From UBA2428 sp002343545 (lineage in GTDB: Bacteria > Bdellovibrionota > UBA2428): 7,375 nt of DNA. Made by a program: the position numbers and the translations under genes. The notes under the pieces are model-generated. The model made no database searches. It was not told the DNA's origin and was given only the letters and a program-made list of their open reading frames with translations. Numbering within the stretch: the stretch's first letter is position 1; every line of letters begins with the position of its first letter. The stretch lies in the NCBI GenBank assembly GCA_937952285.1, contig CALFZE010000076.1:1-7375 (forward strand), read 5' to 3'. This document shows, piece by piece, positions 1-5,842 of the stretch.

Positions 1-89
1 ACGTGAACGCGCACGGAGTCCGAAGCCCAATGCGCGTAGTCCCGCGCCTCGCCGCCGAAACCCGGCAGCACGAGCAGATGCCGCGTCAT
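1..89 (-). CDS. menH: Putative SHCHC synthase MenH (alpha/beta hydrolase), N-terminal fragment
   Basis: Only the first 29 codons are present; the gene runs off the left edge. The ATG (87-89) overlaps the menD stop in an ATGA, so it is the next gene of the men operon and is probably translationally coupled. The visible protein starts MTRHLLVLPGFGGEARDYAH. This is a first beta strand followed by PGFGG, which matches the oxyanion-hole loop (HGF.G or PGF.G) at the N-terminus of alpha/beta hydrolases. In many bacteria the gene after menD is menH. Its product removes pyruvate from SEPHCHC to give SHCHC, the step after MenD in the cytoplasm. The fold is supported by sequence; the MenH identity rests mainly on position. 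The catalytic Ser-Asp-His residues lie outside the window, so another hydrolase remains possible. Confidence 0.7.
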   Translation of the reverse strand, partial: MTRHLLVLPGFGGEARDYAHWASDSVRVH

Positions 90-1705
90 CCGAGCCCGTC
101 CCAGAACGCGGCCGCCTCGCGCCAAAACGCCTCGCTTTGTTCGGCGTCGGGCCGCAACTCGAGAATGCCCTGCCGGAAGCCCGGCTCGTGCGGCGGCAAA
201 CCTTGGGTCGAAAGCTCGTAGCCGAGGTCCCAAAGCTTCGCCCAGCCCTCGAAATCGAGCGGATGCTCGCACTCGAAGAAGCGGCGACGGACGCGATCGG
301 GCACGTGCCGTCGGATCGCGGGAAGCCGCGAAAAGATGCGGCCCCCACCGTTGTTCACGACGACGATGCGAAGTTCGGGATCGCGACCGCCCTCGATGAG
401 CTGCGGCAGGATCCACGGCGCGGCCAGGTCGTAGAGCGAAGTCAGGTCGCCGAAAATCCCCCAGTTCGAGCGCGCTTCGTCGACGAGCCCCAGGAAAGTC
501 GAGACTTCGCCGTCGATACCGTTCGCGCCGCGATTCGCGCGGCAATCAAAGCCACGGTCGCGCCGATCGGCCGCGAGGTCCCATTCGCGGATGGCGAGCG
601 AATTCCCCAGGAAGATCCGGCTTCCCGTCGGGATCCGCCGCGAAAGTTTGTGCATAAGCGCCGGCTCGGATTCGGGAAAACGCGAGTAGAGCTCGCGCAG
701 GCGTTCGGCCGCCGCGCGATCCAGCGTGCGCAAGGCCGCGTCGGGGGCGACCCCCGAGAACTCGAGCGAGGCGATAAGCGCGCCGACCGGCGCGCGCAGC
801 AAGCGCGAGCCCGGCGAGCCCGAAAAGGGCTCCGACGAGATCGAGAGCACGGGCAAACCGAGCGCCTCGAGATCGCGCCAATAGCGGCAAGTCGGCACGC
901 CGCCCAGCCGCAAAACGGCATCCGCTCCCACGCGCCCGAGCATGCGCTCGCTCGAAGCGAGGAGCACGTCGCCCAGGGCCGGATTCTCGCGCAAACCCGA
1001 GATGGCTTCGGCCCAGACGGGCGCGCCGAGGTCGGCCAAGAACTCGGCCACGGCGGGCCGGTCGGCCGCCGCGAGCGCCCCCACGAGCACGAGCGGCCGC
1101 CGCGAACGGGCCAGAAAAGCTTGCGCCTCGCGACGGGCCGCCGTCAGGTCGACGAGGTCGCGCGACGGCAAGGCCGGCGGACTCTCGAAGTCGAGCGCGA
1201 GGGCCGGCGCCTCGAGCAAAGGCTCGTCGAGGCAAAGATTCAAATGCAGCGGCTCCCGGCCCGACCAAGCCGAAAGGTCGAGGCCTTCGCCCTTCTCGAG
1301 ATCGAGGGTCGCGGCGTAGGGACCAAAGATCCCGACCTGCTCGATCGACTGCGGCGCGCCCGTCCCCCGGTAGCGCCGCGGGCGATCCGCGCTCACCACG
1401 ACGAGCGGCACGCCCGAGTAGCGCGCCTCGATCACGGCCGGCAGGCACTCGGCCACGGCCGTTCCCGAGGTCGTCACGATCGCGACGGGACGATCCTTCG
1501 CCCGCGCGCGGCCCAACGCGAAGAAGGCCCCCGAGCGCTCCTCGAAGTGCGAGAAAAGATCGAGGCCCGAAGCCGACCCGAGTATCGCGAGCAGCGGCGA
1601 GTTGCGCGAGCCCGCGCACAGCACGAAGTCTTCCACGCCGCGCCCGACGAGATTCCGCAGCACGCCGCCGATCCAGAGGTCTTGCTTCATGAGTTCCGAC
1701 TTCAT
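86..1705 (-). CDS. menD: MenD, SEPHCHC synthase (thiamine-diphosphate enzyme)
   Basis: The 539-aa product has the usual MenD length. MenD condenses isochorismate with 2-oxoglutarate, releasing CO2, to form SEPHCHC, the first committed step of menaquinone synthesis; it needs ThDP and Mg2+. Visible motifs in order: CAGSRNSPL (30-38; substrate-binding Arg34), HFEERSGAFFALG (53-65; Glu56 is the expected ThDP-activating glutamate), TSGTAVAECLPA (79-90), SADRPRRYRGTGAPQSIEQ (105-123), NRGANGIDGE (391-400), and the ThDP/Mg2+ signature GDLTSLYD (419-426) to VVVNNGGGRIF (448-458). The start at 1705 was chosen because the ATG overlaps the menF stop (ATGA, 1702-1705) and a GGGGAGGG Shine-Dalgarno lies just upstream inside menF. 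The same frame stays open far into menF, but that upstream part is arginine-rich shadow translation. Asn replaces the commoner Ser/Thr after GSR, a mild variation. Identity is secure. Confidence 0.95.
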   Translation of the reverse strand: MKSELMKQDLWIGGVLRNLVGRGVEDFVLCAGSRNSPLLAILGSASGLDLFSHFEERSGAFFALGRARAKDRPVAIVTTSGTAVAECLPAVIEARYSGVPLVVVSADRPRRYRGTGAPQSIEQVGIFGPYAATLDLEKGEGLDLSAWSGREPLHLNLCLDEPLLEAPALALDFESPPALPSRDLVDLTAARREAQAFLARSRRPLVLVGALAAADRPAVAEFLADLGAPVWAEAISGLRENPALGDVLLASSERMLGRVGADAVLRLGGVPTCRYWRDLEALGLPVLSISSEPFSGSPGSRLLRAPVGALIASLEFSGVAPDAALRTLDRAAAERLRELYSRFPESEPALMHKLSRRIPTGSRIFLGNSLAIREWDLAADRRDRGFDCRANRGANGIDGEVSTFLGLVDEARSNWGIFGDLTSLYDLAAPWILPQLIEGGRDPELRIVVVNNGGGRIFSRLPAIRRHVPDRVRRRFFECEHPLDFEGWAKLWDLGYELSTQGLPPHEPGFRQGILELRPDAEQSEAFWREAAAFWDGLG

Positions 1706-2739
1706 GCGCCCTCCCCGCCCGGGATCAGCCCGAGGCGTCGCTTGACGGAATCGCGCTTCAGCGCAAGTTCCCGCCACTCGCGCTCGAGCTCGGACCCCGC
1801 GACGACGCCGCACCCCGCCCCCACGCGCAGCTCCGACCCGCGCACGTCCACGCGCCGGATCGCGACGACGCAGAAAAAACGGCCTTCCGGCGTCCAGACG
1901 CCGAAGGGCGCCCCGAAACTTCCGCGCGCCGTGGCTTCGGAGTGTTGGCGCAACCAGGCCAAGGCGCTTGGCGTCCGGGGGTAGACCCCGAGGGCCGCGG
2001 TCGGATGCAAGGCCGCGACGAGGCTTCGGGCCAACGACGGCGTCACCGCCCGACGAAGCTGACCTTCGATGGGGGTCTCGAGGTGCACGAGGCCCGGCAA
2101 ACGGCGGAGCCGCCGCTCGCCCGCGGCGAAGTCGCCGAAGTCCCGCAGACGCTCCAGGATGTCGCGCACGACGAAGTCGTGTTCGGCACCCTCCTTGGGG
2201 TCCCGCCAAAGGCGGTCGGCCTCGGAGTCGGGCGCCGTCCCCGCCAACGCCATCGTCCACAAATGCGAGCCCTCGATCTCGACCAGCCGCTCGGGACTGA
2301 TCCCCACGAAAAAGCCGTCCCCGCGACGCAACCCGTAGGGATAAAGCGCAGGGGGCGAAGCCATGGCCCGGGACGAAAGCTCACCCCAAGGATCGGCGAC
2401 CTCGGCCGCGAAACGGCCGCGCTCGAAGGTCACGGGAACGGCCTTGGCCAAGTCCCCGGATTCCCGGAGCGAGCGAATGGCTTCGAAGGCCTCCGCAAAG
2501 GCCTCGCGAGAAGGCGCCTCCCAACGAACGGCCAAAGGGCTCCGCGCGGAAACGGCGCTTTCGCGCGGACGCCGCTCGCTTTGCGCGGGGACGAGCCAAG
2601 GCGAGCGATCGGGGTCCTCGGAAAAATCGGGGCTCAAGAAAGCGAGCGAGCCCGGCTTCGGCTCCGACCACGCCGCGAGCGGGCCCCGGCCGATCCAAAA
2701 TTCCTGCTCGTTACCCAAGATCGCGGTCGGGGATTCCAT
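1702..2739 (-). CDS. menF: Isochorismate synthase MenF
   Basis: This 345-aa chorismate-binding (MST family) enzyme converts chorismate to isochorismate with Mg2+, feeding MenD. Family landmarks: GDLAKAVPV with Lys99 as the expected water-activating base; GISPERL with Glu150 as the expected general acid; LAGT (165-168), where Leu in place of Ile is usual for isochorismate rather than anthranilate synthases; KEGAEHDFVV (182-191) with the Mg2+ ligand Glu186; LVHLETPIEG (217-226); LHPTAALG (244-251); RGSFGAPFG (272-280); VGAGCGVVAGSELEREW (306-322) with Mg2+ ligand Glu321. LAGT is followed by APDSEA rather than the more usual arginine-containing turn. At 345 aa it is shorter than E. coli MenF (about 430), mainly through a reduced N-terminal part. 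It heads the leftward men operon and overlaps menD by 4 bp. AGGATG upstream of the ATG is only a moderate Shine-Dalgarno. A PabB-type role is unlikely given menD next door. Confidence 0.92.
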   Translation of the reverse strand: MESPTAILGNEQEFWIGRGPLAAWSEPKPGSLAFLSPDFSEDPDRSPWLVPAQSERRPRESAVSARSPLAVRWEAPSREAFAEAFEAIRSLRESGDLAKAVPVTFERGRFAAEVADPWGELSSRAMASPPALYPYGLRRGDGFFVGISPERLVEIEGSHLWTMALAGTAPDSEADRLWRDPKEGAEHDFVVRDILERLRDFGDFAAGERRLRRLPGLVHLETPIEGQLRRAVTPSLARSLVAALHPTAALGVYPRTPSALAWLRQHSEATARGSFGAPFGVWTPEGRFFCVVAIRRVDVRGSELRVGAGCGVVAGSELEREWRELALKRDSVKRRLGLIPGGEGA

Positions 2740-2817
2740 GCCGCCATCCTACACTTCGAGCTTCACGAGCTAAACTTTCCGAGTTCCAAAATCGACCATC
2801 TGGAGTAAGCAGGGGCC
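2740..2817. promoter_or_regulatory. Divergent intergenic region between menF and the DAHP synthase gene
   Basis: These 78 bp separate two head-to-head genes and must carry the start signals for both directions unless the promoters lie inside coding sequence. The region is visibly more A+T-rich than its flanks (taaactttcc, ccaaaatcg). A hexamer CGAGCT occurs twice, 9 bp apart start to start (2758-2763 and 2767-2772). Possible weak -10-like hexamers are TAAACT at 2771-2776 (rightward) and CAAAAT at 2787-2792 (rightward), but neither has a convincing -35 at proper spacing. An AGGGG Shine-Dalgarno sits just before the rightward ATG. No riboswitch or clear operator was seen. The promoter role follows from gene layout, not from a strong motif. 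Confidence 0.4.
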
Positions 2818-3696
2818 ATGCCGGTCAAGCCCGCTTTCGTGCGCATTCCGTTGCCCGCCCACGCGGCCTCCGCGCGCGCGTCGCTCGAGTTCAACGGCAA
2901 GGATTTCCACGTCATCGGGGGCCCCTGCTCCGTCGAGTCCGAAGCCCAATTCCAGATCACGGCCGACGCCGTCAAACGCTCCGGCGCGAACCTTTTGAGG
3001 GGCGGGATCTACAAGCTCCGCACGAACCCGGAAAGCTTCCAGGGGCTGGGCGAGCAGTCCTGGGATTTCGTCCGCAAAGTCTGCCGCGAAACGGGGATGC
3101 CGCTCGTGACCGAGGTCACGGATCCCCGCCAAATCGAAGCCATGACGGAGTTCGTCGACGTCTTCCAGGTCGGCACCCGCAACATGTACAACTACGCGCT
3201 CCTCAAGGAGCTCGGTCTCGCCGGCAAGCCCGTGCTGCTGAAGCGCGCCTTCTCGGCGACCCTCGACGAATGGATCCTCGCGGCCCGTTACGTGACCCGC
3301 GAAGGCAACCCGAACGTCATCCTCTGCGAGCGCGGGATCCGCACCTTCGAGCCCGCCTTCCGCAACACCCTCGACCTTTCCGCGATCCCCTACGTGAAGG
3401 CCCGCTCGGAATTCCCGATCATCGTGGACCCCTCGCACGCGACGGGCATCCGCGAGTTCGTGGCGCCCATGGCCCTCGCCGCGATCGCGGCCGGCGCGGA
3501 CGGGCTCTTGATCGAAGTCCACCCGGATCCGGCCTTGGCTCTTTCGGATGGTCCCCAGGCCCTCGATTTTCCGGCTTTCGAGGCGCTCATGCGCCAGATC
3601 GACGGCCTTTGCACGCACCTCGGTCGGCGCCTCGTGCGCCTCGACCCGATCAAAACCGCGAGCTCGGAACGTCCGAGCGAAGCGGCCGCGGAGTAA
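2818..3696 (+). CDS. aroF: 3-deoxy-7-phosphoheptulonate (DAHP) synthase, type I-beta, catalytic core only
   Basis: The 292-aa product condenses phosphoenolpyruvate with erythrose 4-phosphate to DAHP, the first step of the shikimate pathway that supplies chorismate. The TIM-barrel core is complete: VIGGPCSVES (32-41; metal ligand Cys37), LLRGGIYKLRTNPESFQGLG (59-78), GTRNMYNYALLKE (119-131), KPVLLKR (137-143), NVILCERGIRTFE (166-178), RNTLDLSAIP (182-191), IIVDPSHATG (201-210; His207), LLIEVHPDP (230-238; Glu233), and Asp244 as the fourth metal ligand. The N-terminal ferredoxin-like regulatory domain of Thermotoga-type enzymes and the fused chorismate mutase of Bacillus are both absent, so feedback control through those modules is not expected. 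The family motif usually reads KPRTSPYSFQG; here it is KLRTNPESFQG. The ATG follows an AGGGG Shine-Dalgarno. The gene is divergent from menF and followed 4 bp downstream by ubiE. Confidence 0.93.
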   Translation: MPVKPAFVRIPLPAHAASARASLEFNGKDFHVIGGPCSVESEAQFQITADAVKRSGANLLRGGIYKLRTNPESFQGLGEQSWDFVRKVCRETGMPLVTEVTDPRQIEAMTEFVDVFQVGTRNMYNYALLKELGLAGKPVLLKRAFSATLDEWILAARYVTREGNPNVILCERGIRTFEPAFRNTLDLSAIPYVKARSEFPIIVDPSHATGIREFVAPMALAAIAAGADGLLIEVHPDPALALSDGPQALDFPAFEALMRQIDGLCTHLGRRLVRLDPIKTASSERPSEAAAE

Positions 3697-3700
3697 TCAC

Positions 3701-4435
3701 ATGGCGACGAACGACACCCACGCGGGCGATTACCGCGGCCCCGACGCGAGCAAGATCCGAGACATGTTCTCCTCGATCGCTTCGACCTACGATCGCGGCA
3801 ACTCGGTGCTCTCCGCGGGCATCCACCACCTCTGGCGCCGGGCACTCGTGAAGTGGAGCGGCGCCCGCACGGGCCAGAGCGTCCTCGATTGCGCGACGGG
3901 CACGGGCGATCTCGCGATCGCCTTCAAGAAGGCCGTCGGCCCCTCGGGCCGCGTCGTCGGGACGGACTTCTGCCAAGAGATGCTCGACCCCGCGCCGGCC
4001 AAGGCGCGCGCCGAAGGTTTCGAGATCCAGTTCGAGCTCGCCGACGTCACGAAGCTTCCCTACGCCGACGCGAGCTTCGACATCGCCTCGATTTCGTTTG
4101 GGATCCGCAACGTGAACGAGCCCAAGCTTGGGCTCGCCGAGCTCCACCGCGTGCTCAAGCCCGGCGGCACGCTCATGGTCCTCGAGTTCGGCCAACCCAA
4201 GAACGCGGCCTTCGCCTCGCTCTACGGCTTCTACTCCAAGAAGATCCTGCCCGTGATCGGCGGCCTCGTGTCGGGCAAGCCCGAAGCTTACCGTTACCTC
4301 GAAAAGTCCTCGGCCAAGTTCCCCTGCGCCGAAGGTTTCCTCGAGCTCGCGCGCGAAGCCGCGCCCTTCGCGACGGCGGAGTACCGCACGCTTAGCCTTG
4401 GCATCGCGTACATGTACCGTCTTACGAAAAAGTAA
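3701..4435 (+). CDS. ubiE: Demethylmenaquinone / ubiquinone C-methyltransferase UbiE (MenG)
   Basis: This 244-aa class I SAM-dependent methyltransferase methylates the demethylmenaquinone ring at the last menaquinone step, and the equivalent ubiquinone intermediate where ubiquinone is made. Family-specific features: KIRDMFSSIASTYDRGNSVL (18-37) followed by SAGIHHLWRR, SAM-binding motif I VLDCATGTGD (61-70), VVGTDFCQEML (85-95), DVTKLPYADASFD (115-127), SFGIRNV (132-138), VLKPGGTLMVLEF (151-163), YGFYSKKILPVIG (175-187), YRYLEKSSAKFP (197-208), and the terminal LSLGIAYMYRLTKK. The frame is open further upstream inside the DAHP synthase gene, but the ATG at 3701 is preferred because it directly precedes the conserved N-terminus and has GGAG 7 nt upstream, overlapping the end of the previous gene. 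With menF and menD next door the menaquinone role (MenG) is most likely. Ubiquinone use cannot be judged here. Confidence 0.94.
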   Translation: MATNDTHAGDYRGPDASKIRDMFSSIASTYDRGNSVLSAGIHHLWRRALVKWSGARTGQSVLDCATGTGDLAIAFKKAVGPSGRVVGTDFCQEMLDPAPAKARAEGFEIQFELADVTKLPYADASFDIASISFGIRNVNEPKLGLAELHRVLKPGGTLMVLEFGQPKNAAFASLYGFYSKKILPVIGGLVSGKPEAYRYLEKSSAKFPCAEGFLELAREAAPFATAEYRTLSLGIAYMYRLTKK

Positions 4436-4449
4436 GCCAGCTTCAGAGG

Positions 4450-4485
4450 CGCGAGGAAGCTCCCCATTCTTGGAACTTCCTCGCG
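4450..4485. terminator. Stem-loop after ubiE, probable (bidirectional) terminator
   Basis: CGCGAGGAAG (4450-4459) pairs perfectly with CTTCCTCGCG (4476-4485), a 10-bp stem. After one C.A mismatch three more pairs (4461-4463 with 4472-4474) leave an 8-nt loop. It lies 14 nt after the ubiE stop, in the convergent gap. No T-run follows on either strand, so it is not a textbook intrinsic terminator. Termination or 3'-end protection is inferred from position and stem strength. Confidence 0.55.
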
Positions 4486-4507
4486 ACAAACGCTTAGGGC
4501 GTTTGTC
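4485..4507. terminator. Second convergent stem-loop, overlapping the stop codon of the small leftward gene
   Basis: GACAAACGC (4485-4493) pairs perfectly with GCGTTTGTC (4499-4507), a 9-bp stem with a 5-nt loop (4494-4498) that contains the TAA stop (read as tta at 4494-4496) of the DPGQ-repeat gene. Its leftmost base is shared with the adjacent 10-bp hairpin, so both may not form fully at once. Read leftward, it forms at the very end of the small gene's mRNA. No T-tract follows. A terminator or mRNA-stabilising role is inferred. Confidence 0.5.
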
Positions 4508-4667
4508 CGGGATCCTGGCCAGGGTCCTGCCCCGGATCTTGCCCGGGATCCTGCCCGGGATCTTGTCCGGGATCACCTCGCCCCGAAACCGCGAAGGCGT
4601 CGACGGGAGCCACTCCCACCACCACCGCGCTCGCGATCATCAATCCAAAGAGTCCTTGCTTGAGCAT
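4494..4667 (-). CDS. Small secreted protein with six DPGQ repeats (57 aa, unknown function)
   Basis: The reading frame is ATG to TAA, 57 codons. It begins MLKQGLFGLMIASAVVVG, a clear signal peptide: Lys3, hydrophobic core, then APVDAFA with an AFA (24-26) signal peptidase I site. The predicted mature chain is only about 31 residues: VSGRG, then DPGQ repeated six times without any substitution (32-55), then TP. It is acidic, has no Lys or Cys, and is probably extended or turn-rich. Translation signals are strong: AAAGGAGG lies 4 nt before the ATG. The gene starts 14 nt after the stop of the transglutaminase-like gene, so the two are almost certainly co-transcribed. Repeat copies differ at third codon positions (CAA/CAG, GGA/GGG/GGC, CCC/CCG/CCT, GAT/GAC) while the peptide is invariant, which supports real coding. 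I recognise no family. One possibility is a glutamine-donor substrate of the neighbouring enzyme. Function is unproven. Confidence 0.82.
   Translation of the reverse strand: MLKQGLFGLMIASAVVVGVAPVDAFAVSGRGDPGQDPGQDPGQDPGQDPGQDPGQTP
4503..4574 (-). repeat. 12-bp tandem repeat, six copies, encoding DPGQ
   Basis: Six consecutive 12-bp units, in phase with the codons of the small secreted protein. On the coding strand each resembles GATCCCGGGCAG. The first and last units are identical (GATCCCGGACAA); the fifth is the most diverged (GACCCTGGCCAG). All differences are synonymous. Such arrays can change copy number by slippage, which here would add or remove whole DPGQ units without shifting the frame. 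Confidence 0.92.
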
Positions 4668-4671
4668 ATTT

Positions 4672-4679
4672 CCTCCTTT
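4672..4679 (-). promoter_or_regulatory. Near-consensus Shine-Dalgarno of the small DPGQ gene
   Basis: AAAGGAGG on the minus strand, 4 nt before the ATG and starting two nucleotides past the stop codon of the upstream transglutaminase-like gene. It is the strongest ribosome-binding site in the window and fixes the small gene's start. It suggests that the small protein is translated more heavily than the enzyme gene above it, which has no clear Shine-Dalgarno. Confidence 0.8.
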
Positions 4680-4681
4680 GC

Positions 4682-5842
4682 TCAGTTGTTTTTCGCCGCC
4701 TCGACGAGCTCGTCGAGGTCCGTCGACTTCACGTGCGGATTATCGCGGCCGCAGTCCGCGGGCTCCAAGGGAACCCAAAGGAAGTCGGGATTCTCCCCGA
4801 CCCACGCGGCCTCGATGACCCTTCCCTCGACGTCCGTCGTCACGTCGTACGTGTAGATACGCGTCGAGAAAGGCGCGACGCCCGGCACGTCGCTCAAGCC
4901 GCCGTCGTAAATGTGGATATCGAGCGCCGCGCGTACGCGGAAACGTCGATCGCCGTTCAGTCGGCTCACCGTCCACACTCCACCCGAGACGATCTGGTTG
5001 TCGACGCCCTCCCCGGCATTCACGTCGACCGCGACGCCCCGACGGCGGTTCCCCAGGTTATCGAGGAGCACTCGATGGAAGAGCTTGGGGTCGATGTCGG
5101 TGGGGTCGTCGCCCGCTTGGCGATAACGCTGGCCGTGGAAGGAATAACGCACGCAGAAACTCAGCGACGCGAGGAGTCCCTTGATATCGGCGACGCCAAA
5201 ACTGACGTTGCCGTCGCGCACGACGACGCCTCGAATCGGCTCGGGGTAAAGGAGGCTACTCGCCGCCCACCCGTTGCAGTGACCCGACCACGTCGAGAGC
5301 GGGCGGTGGTACGCGCGTTCCCACTCGAGAGCCGACGGACGCGAAAGGCCCCGCGCCCGCACCCACTCGTCGTATTTGGCGAGCGTGGGGTAGAGGGCGC
5401 CCGACCAAGGCCACCAGTAGCCACGGAAAGGCTTCCGAAGCGCCTCGAAGCGAGTCGCGCCGACGGGCGGGAGGCGCTCGGGATCTATCGTCATCGCGGC
5501 GAGCGGAATCGCGAGCCGCTCGCGAGTTTCGGGCACCAAGCTTTCATCGAGCCCCGGCGCCGCGGCTTCACGCGGCAAGCGCTCGAGCGACCCAACGATC
5601 GGCCGGCGTCCCGCGAGCTGGATTTGGTAGTCCCGCCCCGAAATGAGATCACGAAAGCGGCAGAGCCGCTGCCTTTCGGTCGCGAGAGAGACGCTAGGAG
5701 CGTCGACGGAAACCTCGCGGCAACGGAGCTCACGCGGAATCGCAGGTGCCGAAGCATCCGGGCGACGAAACATGGGGGCCGCCTCGCTAAGCGAGAACGT
5801 CCCCAAAAAAACAAAGGTGACAAAGCGCCAAGGGTTGGACAT
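4682..5842 (-). CDS. Secreted transglutaminase-elicitor (GP42/Pep-13)-like protein
   Basis: The 386-aa product has a signal peptide (hydrophobic FVTFVFLGTFSL, 7-18; likely cleavage after SEA, 19-21). After a poorly conserved N-terminal region (22-125) comes a block I match from memory to the transglutaminase-elicitor family known from Phytophthora GP42: GYWWPWSGALYPTLAKYDEW (141-160), STWSGHCNGWAASSLLYPEP (183-202), LFHRVLLDNLG (254-264), VAVDVNAGEGVDNQIVSGG (270-288), and a C-terminal GENPDFLWVP (349-358). Cys189, His256 and Asp273 occur in the Cys-His-Asp order of transglutaminases and papain-like enzymes, so they are the likely catalytic residues. EGVDNQIVSG resembles the EVWNQPVRGF segment around the Pep-13 elicitor, with Trp and Pro replaced. 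If active, it would join protein glutamine to lysine or amines outside the cytoplasm. The start lacks a clear Shine-Dalgarno but directly precedes the signal peptide. The DPGQ-repeat gene follows at once. Family assignment is moderately sure; activity is inferred. Confidence 0.72.
   Translation of the reverse strand: MSNPWRFVTFVFLGTFSLSEAAPMFRRPDASAPAIPRELRCREVSVDAPSVSLATERQRLCRFRDLISGRDYQIQLAGRRPIVGSLERLPREAAAPGLDESLVPETRERLAIPLAAMTIDPERLPPVGATRFEALRKPFRGYWWPWSGALYPTLAKYDEWVRARGLSRPSALEWERAYHRPLSTWSGHCNGWAASSLLYPEPIRGVVVRDGNVSFGVADIKGLLASLSFCVRYSFHGQRYRQAGDDPTDIDPKLFHRVLLDNLGNRRRGVAVDVNAGEGVDNQIVSGGVWTVSRLNGDRRFRVRAALDIHIYDGGLSDVPGVAPFSTRIYTYDVTTDVEGRVIEAAWVGENPDFLWVPLEPADCGRDNPHVKSTDLDELVEAAKNN

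Noticed and set aside
137..1984. Long rightward open frame (615 codons) opposite menD and the end of menF
   Set aside because: It lies antisense to two securely identified enzymes, is dominated by Arg, Ala and Glu, and has no recognisable motif. It is a typical G+C-driven shadow frame.
1706..2260. N-terminal extension of menD in the same frame (would make a 724-aa protein)
   Set aside because: The extra 185 codons overlap menF in another frame and translate to Arg/Gly/Ala-rich sequence. The ATGA overlap, the Shine-Dalgarno and the normal MenD length place the start at 1705.
2770..3618. Long leftward open frame opposite the DAHP synthase gene
   Set aside because: It is antisense to a clear DAHP synthase, low in complexity, and matches no family.
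3548..3700. N-terminal extension of ubiE into the DAHP synthase gene
   Set aside because: It overlaps the conserved end of the upstream gene in another frame. The ATG at 3701 with GGAG upstream directly precedes the conserved UbiE N-terminus.
4503..4574. CRISPR-like or intergenic regulatory repeat array
   Set aside because: The units are 12 bp with no spacers and are in phase with a well-supported coding frame; the variation is purely synonymous, so it is a coding repeat.
4398..4856. Rightward open frame across the convergent gap and the small DPGQ gene
   Set aside because: It begins inside ubiE and runs antisense to the repeat gene and the end of the transglutaminase-like gene. It has no ribosome-binding site or recognisable composition, and its ILPGIL-like repeats are only the reverse reading of the DPGQ array.
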